This document shows, in pieces, positions 61,089 to 64,000 of a stretch of DNA of 64,000 nt. Source of the DNA: Thermomucor indicae-seudaticae (taxonomy: Eukaryota; Mucoromycota; Mucoromycetes; Mucorales; Lichtheimiaceae). The stretch lies in contig JSYX01000068.1 of NCBI GenBank assembly GCA_000787465.1, positions 24,832 to 88,831 of the forward strand. The letters run 5' to 3'. The translations under genes were made by a program, and so were the position numbers. The notes beneath the pieces are model-generated. The model was not told the DNA's origin. It saw nothing but the letters and a program-made list of their open reading frames with translations, and did no database searches. Numbering within the stretch: the stretch's first letter is position 1; each line of letters begins with the position of its first letter.

Positions 61089-64000
61089 GGTATTTTAGAA
61101 TCAAGAATAAGTTGAGTGATGGAAAGATAACTGCTGTCACACAAACTAGGATTTTGGTGGTTGGGTTTCAGTGTTCACCAGCAGTGATGCCGTAAGCCCG
61201 TAAACAAGACGCAAGCTTCCCGATGAATCTAGACCTTTATTATACGTCTTTTGAAGTAAATGTCGGGAAGCTTGTAAACGAAGGGCTTATAGAATATGTT
61301 CACAGTTACAATTTACCGCACATTCACAGGCCGTTTGAGGAAATTATCGGCCAGGTTTGAGCCATACAAAAGCGACGCAGCAACCACACACACAGCATAT
61401 CACTGCACAAATTTTACGAATATAATTTGCAATCATACATTTGCAGGAGTCAGGCAACAGCAATATAAAAGGTGCAGTGAGAGTCACTGTCATTTTGCTT
61501 TAATAACCCATCGTACACTTCCCTCCGGGGAAGAAGTAGCCTTCATCGCTTAATGGCCACGACATACAAAGGTTGCAAGATGAGCGCCTACGCTCTTCCG
61601 TTGACATCCTGGTTACCCATGTCATAGTGCTGAAAAGATTGCAATACCGTGCGACCATGTCAACCACGATGTTTCCGTTATGCCACGTATAAGGCGTGTT
61701 GTGAGGTACAGGTTAAGTGTATGCTATGCCAAACATGACGCCATTTGTACCTTGTCATTAAAAGCCCGGGTTACTGCAAAATTGCATGCATCGGTTACTG
61801 ACTAATATACGTGACCATTGCACAACAAGGTTATCCAGTTTAGAATGAAACGATCTCTAGCAAGTATCATGCGTGAATAATTTTCCTCCGTTACCCAAAA
61901 GCCTTGCACTAACTCATAGGTCCTCTGGGCCTCGTGCCAAAAGTCTAAGCGAGTACGCACAATTCTCACATGTGCATGGCATATTACGCTATCGTGACAG
62001 TAAAGCCCGATATCGAAACAGGATTACATGAACTACCAACAAATTATTGAGTACCTTTTATCCCAATATACCCCAAGTCAGGTATACCGATAAAGACTAA
62101 AAAAGAATATGTGAATTGCGTAAAATCACAATGCGACCATGACACACATTTTTATGCTTGGGAATAACGAGAAAAAGACGAATGCGATATCCAACCTACT
62201 GTTGACCCTTCGTTCGTGGACTCACAAGCGGGCTTCACTCTGCAAAGTGACTCTACCTGGGTGAAACTTGAGCAAGGTTACTAATCAGGCGTGCAGATGC
62301 AACCGCAAGAAAGACTTGAATGTCGCCACAGGAAAATGGCTACCATGACTGCCTGCATACTCGGAACCAGCTTATTCAAGCTGGGCGGCGCATGCGAAGG
62401 CATGGCCTGAGGGTGTAAACAGATGATAACCACCTCGACATCCAGTCCGTCTAGCAACGCCTGATAGATCCCAAGCCTGCACGCTCCGCAGATAATCCGC
62501 CCGCGTTGTGAGTCAAGATGCAAAGAAAAGAGAAGAAAACGGCGAAGCGGCTTCTGCTCTTTTTATGCACTATCCTTAGCTGCTTTCCTTTTTTGGACTA
62601 GTGCCATGCTTCTCAATGTCACGCCACTTTTTTGTTCACACGGATCTGGAACGCCAAGACGAACAAACGCTGCACAACGATCCAGGATAGGAGGTCGCAT
62701 GGTAACGCGTTTGGATTGGATGAGTCAGTGCGTGGTGACAAACAAACAAGGAACTAGCAAGATTTACACGCCCAGATATGCTCGTCGAGGTTCACATTGC
62801 CGTTCAAGTTTGTTCACATTAGGACTCTTATGGGACGGGTCAGACGTATGACCCGAGAACCGTCGGGCAGATAAATGGGACGCCCGCTGGCGCGGTAGGT
62901 AATTGGGATGTGCCGTAAGCGGCAAAGGTCATAAATGGAACTGGCCAAACAGGACAGGCCGTCCCGCGACGCTTTCCAATTACGAGCCCTAGATCAGATC
63001 ATCTAACGGAAAGGTCAGCGTCTGCTATTTAACATATGGTGTCACTTTGTTTGCCACTGCTTGCTGCAATAGCAACACGTTGATATTTTGCTACGACTTC
63101 CGCTGGTTGATTTATCTCGGAGGGACGGTAGTGCGATGCATTTGAGCTATCGCGAATACCGACACTGTCAGTGTCTGAGGCCCTCAGAGGGGCATTGCTT
63201 GTCTGCAGCCTGTGTCGAGTCCTTCCATGCGAGTCACTTTCAGGCTCTTGGCTTCGATCGATTTCATTGCCTTGGTACTCCTATTGCGCGGAATGTTCTT
63301 TCATGCAGTCGTTCAGGTACTTTGATACATGTACATGAGTCACCTGGAAGTTTGCTACTGAGAGACGACCCTCGAACATCATGACAGCTTTTCTGCTTAA
63401 CTGGGCTTAGCGGACATCCAGGTTTTACTGTATGAGACTGAAGTGCGATCTTTTGAAATCACGACGGCATTTTGGCAACGTGTCTTCGACAAAAGAATCA
63501 ATCTCGGGTGCAGCCACGTTACTTTTTTTTTCTTGCGGACAAGCACTGCCATGAGACATGTAGTCTCAATTGCACTCCAGAAGGAGTTCGGAACTCACAT
63601 TCCCTTCCACCCCCTTTGTTGCCAATAAAGCAAGGGATATTTGTATGCGGGCACAGCTCCAACGCTTTATTTATGTCGTGCGTCGTGATGAGCGGCACGC
63701 ACAACGACAAAAGTGAAACAAAGTATTTCCTTCGGACACTACAAAATCACGTGATATGTCTGGGACACTGCAACGACGCGCAAACCACCGCAATAAACTT
63801 TTGCCTCTTTTTCCTTGAACATACTGTCAGCTTTGATCACCCAGATTTTTACGACCCGTGAGGAATTAAAAACCGCAACTCGGGAATTTGCTCGTGCAAT
63901 TGGCTTTGCTGTGTCAACTAAGAATAGCAATGCGCGTCAATTGCACTTGCAATGTCGTTTCGGTGGAACTTTCAGGAACAACCACCATCTCACAGCTGCG
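61089..64000. other. Right end of window without a supported gene
   Basis: 2.9 kb with only short frames lacking known motifs. It contains an inverted repeat (61193-61290) and a small perfect hairpin (CGGGTCA / TGACCCG, about 62836-62855). It could be the promoter side of the F-box gene and DNA near an off-window gene. Confidence 0.35.
61193..61290. repeat. Inverted repeat, possible tiny MITE
   Basis: Left arm TAAGCCCGTAAACAAG... through CAAGCTTCCCGA (61193-61223), right arm TCGGGAAGCTTG ... GGGCTTA (61263-61290). The inner 12 bp match perfectly and the outer parts with small gaps; the spacer of about 39 bp has no frame. Confidence 0.6.

Noticed and set aside
62281..62523. 80-codon minus-strand frame near the right end
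   Set aside because: No domain, no neighbouring exon and no conserved composition.

Overview
The window is eukaryotic and almost certainly from a fungus, most likely an early-diverging one (Mucoromycota). The genes carry many short GT-AG introns (mostly 45-90 bp), there are divergent H3/H4 and H2A/H2B histone pairs, a vacuolar pepsin, an ILV6 subunit and DUF2433/TMEM164-type fungal genes, and DNA-transposon relics of a kind I associate with Mucoromycota. The phylum is inferred from gene content and intron style, not from an alignment. I rebuilt the genes by joining exons in phase; nearly all multi-exon models close to a multiple of three.

Layout. 0-12 kb: 3' end of a beta-adaptin gene, a rhodanese plus dual-specificity phosphatase, a solo-LTR-like element, a coiled-coil protein, an unrecognised 185-residue protein, an HSL-type esterase and a small hydrophilic protein. 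12.2-15.6 kb has no convincing gene, only a 51-bp tandem duplication and a zinc-knuckle transposon relic. 15.6-21.6 kb: a DnaJ protein, a G-protein alpha subunit with a 6-nt microexon, and RRP7. 21.6-24.7 kb is a transposon graveyard (a TA-flanked MITE and a roughly 1.3-kb element with long inverted repeats). 24.7-36.9 kb: a 7-bladed lactonase, ribosomal P1, the large Mediator subunit MED13, the wybutosine enzyme TYW1 and a TMEM164-like membrane protein. 37.3-37.7 kb is a broken Tc1/mariner transposase. 38.7-49 kb is histone country: a divergent orphan H2A, a disordered protein, the H4/H3 pair, about 4.6 kb of gene-poor DNA with a second solo LTR, and the H2A/H2B pair. 49.2-61.1 kb is a dense block, all on the minus strand: uL15, ILV6, a macrodomain protein built from very small exons, proteinase A (PEP4), a DUF2433 phosphoesterase joined to a C-terminal RRM-like segment, eL6 and an F-box/WD40 protein. 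61.1-64 kb shows no gene I can support.

The genes are mostly housekeeping: chromatin (histones), transcription (MED13), ribosome biogenesis and translation (RRP7, P1, uL15, eL6, TYW1), vesicle traffic (beta-adaptin), vacuolar proteolysis (PEP4), branched-chain amino-acid synthesis (ILV6) and signalling (G-alpha, phosphatase). I see no operon-like or defence-island system. The more unusual signals are exon architecture (a 6-nt exon, 19-21-nt exons, an ATG-only exon), the divergent H2A paralogue, the phosphoesterase-RRM fusion, shared histone promoter and 3' motifs, and several unannotated mobile-element relics.
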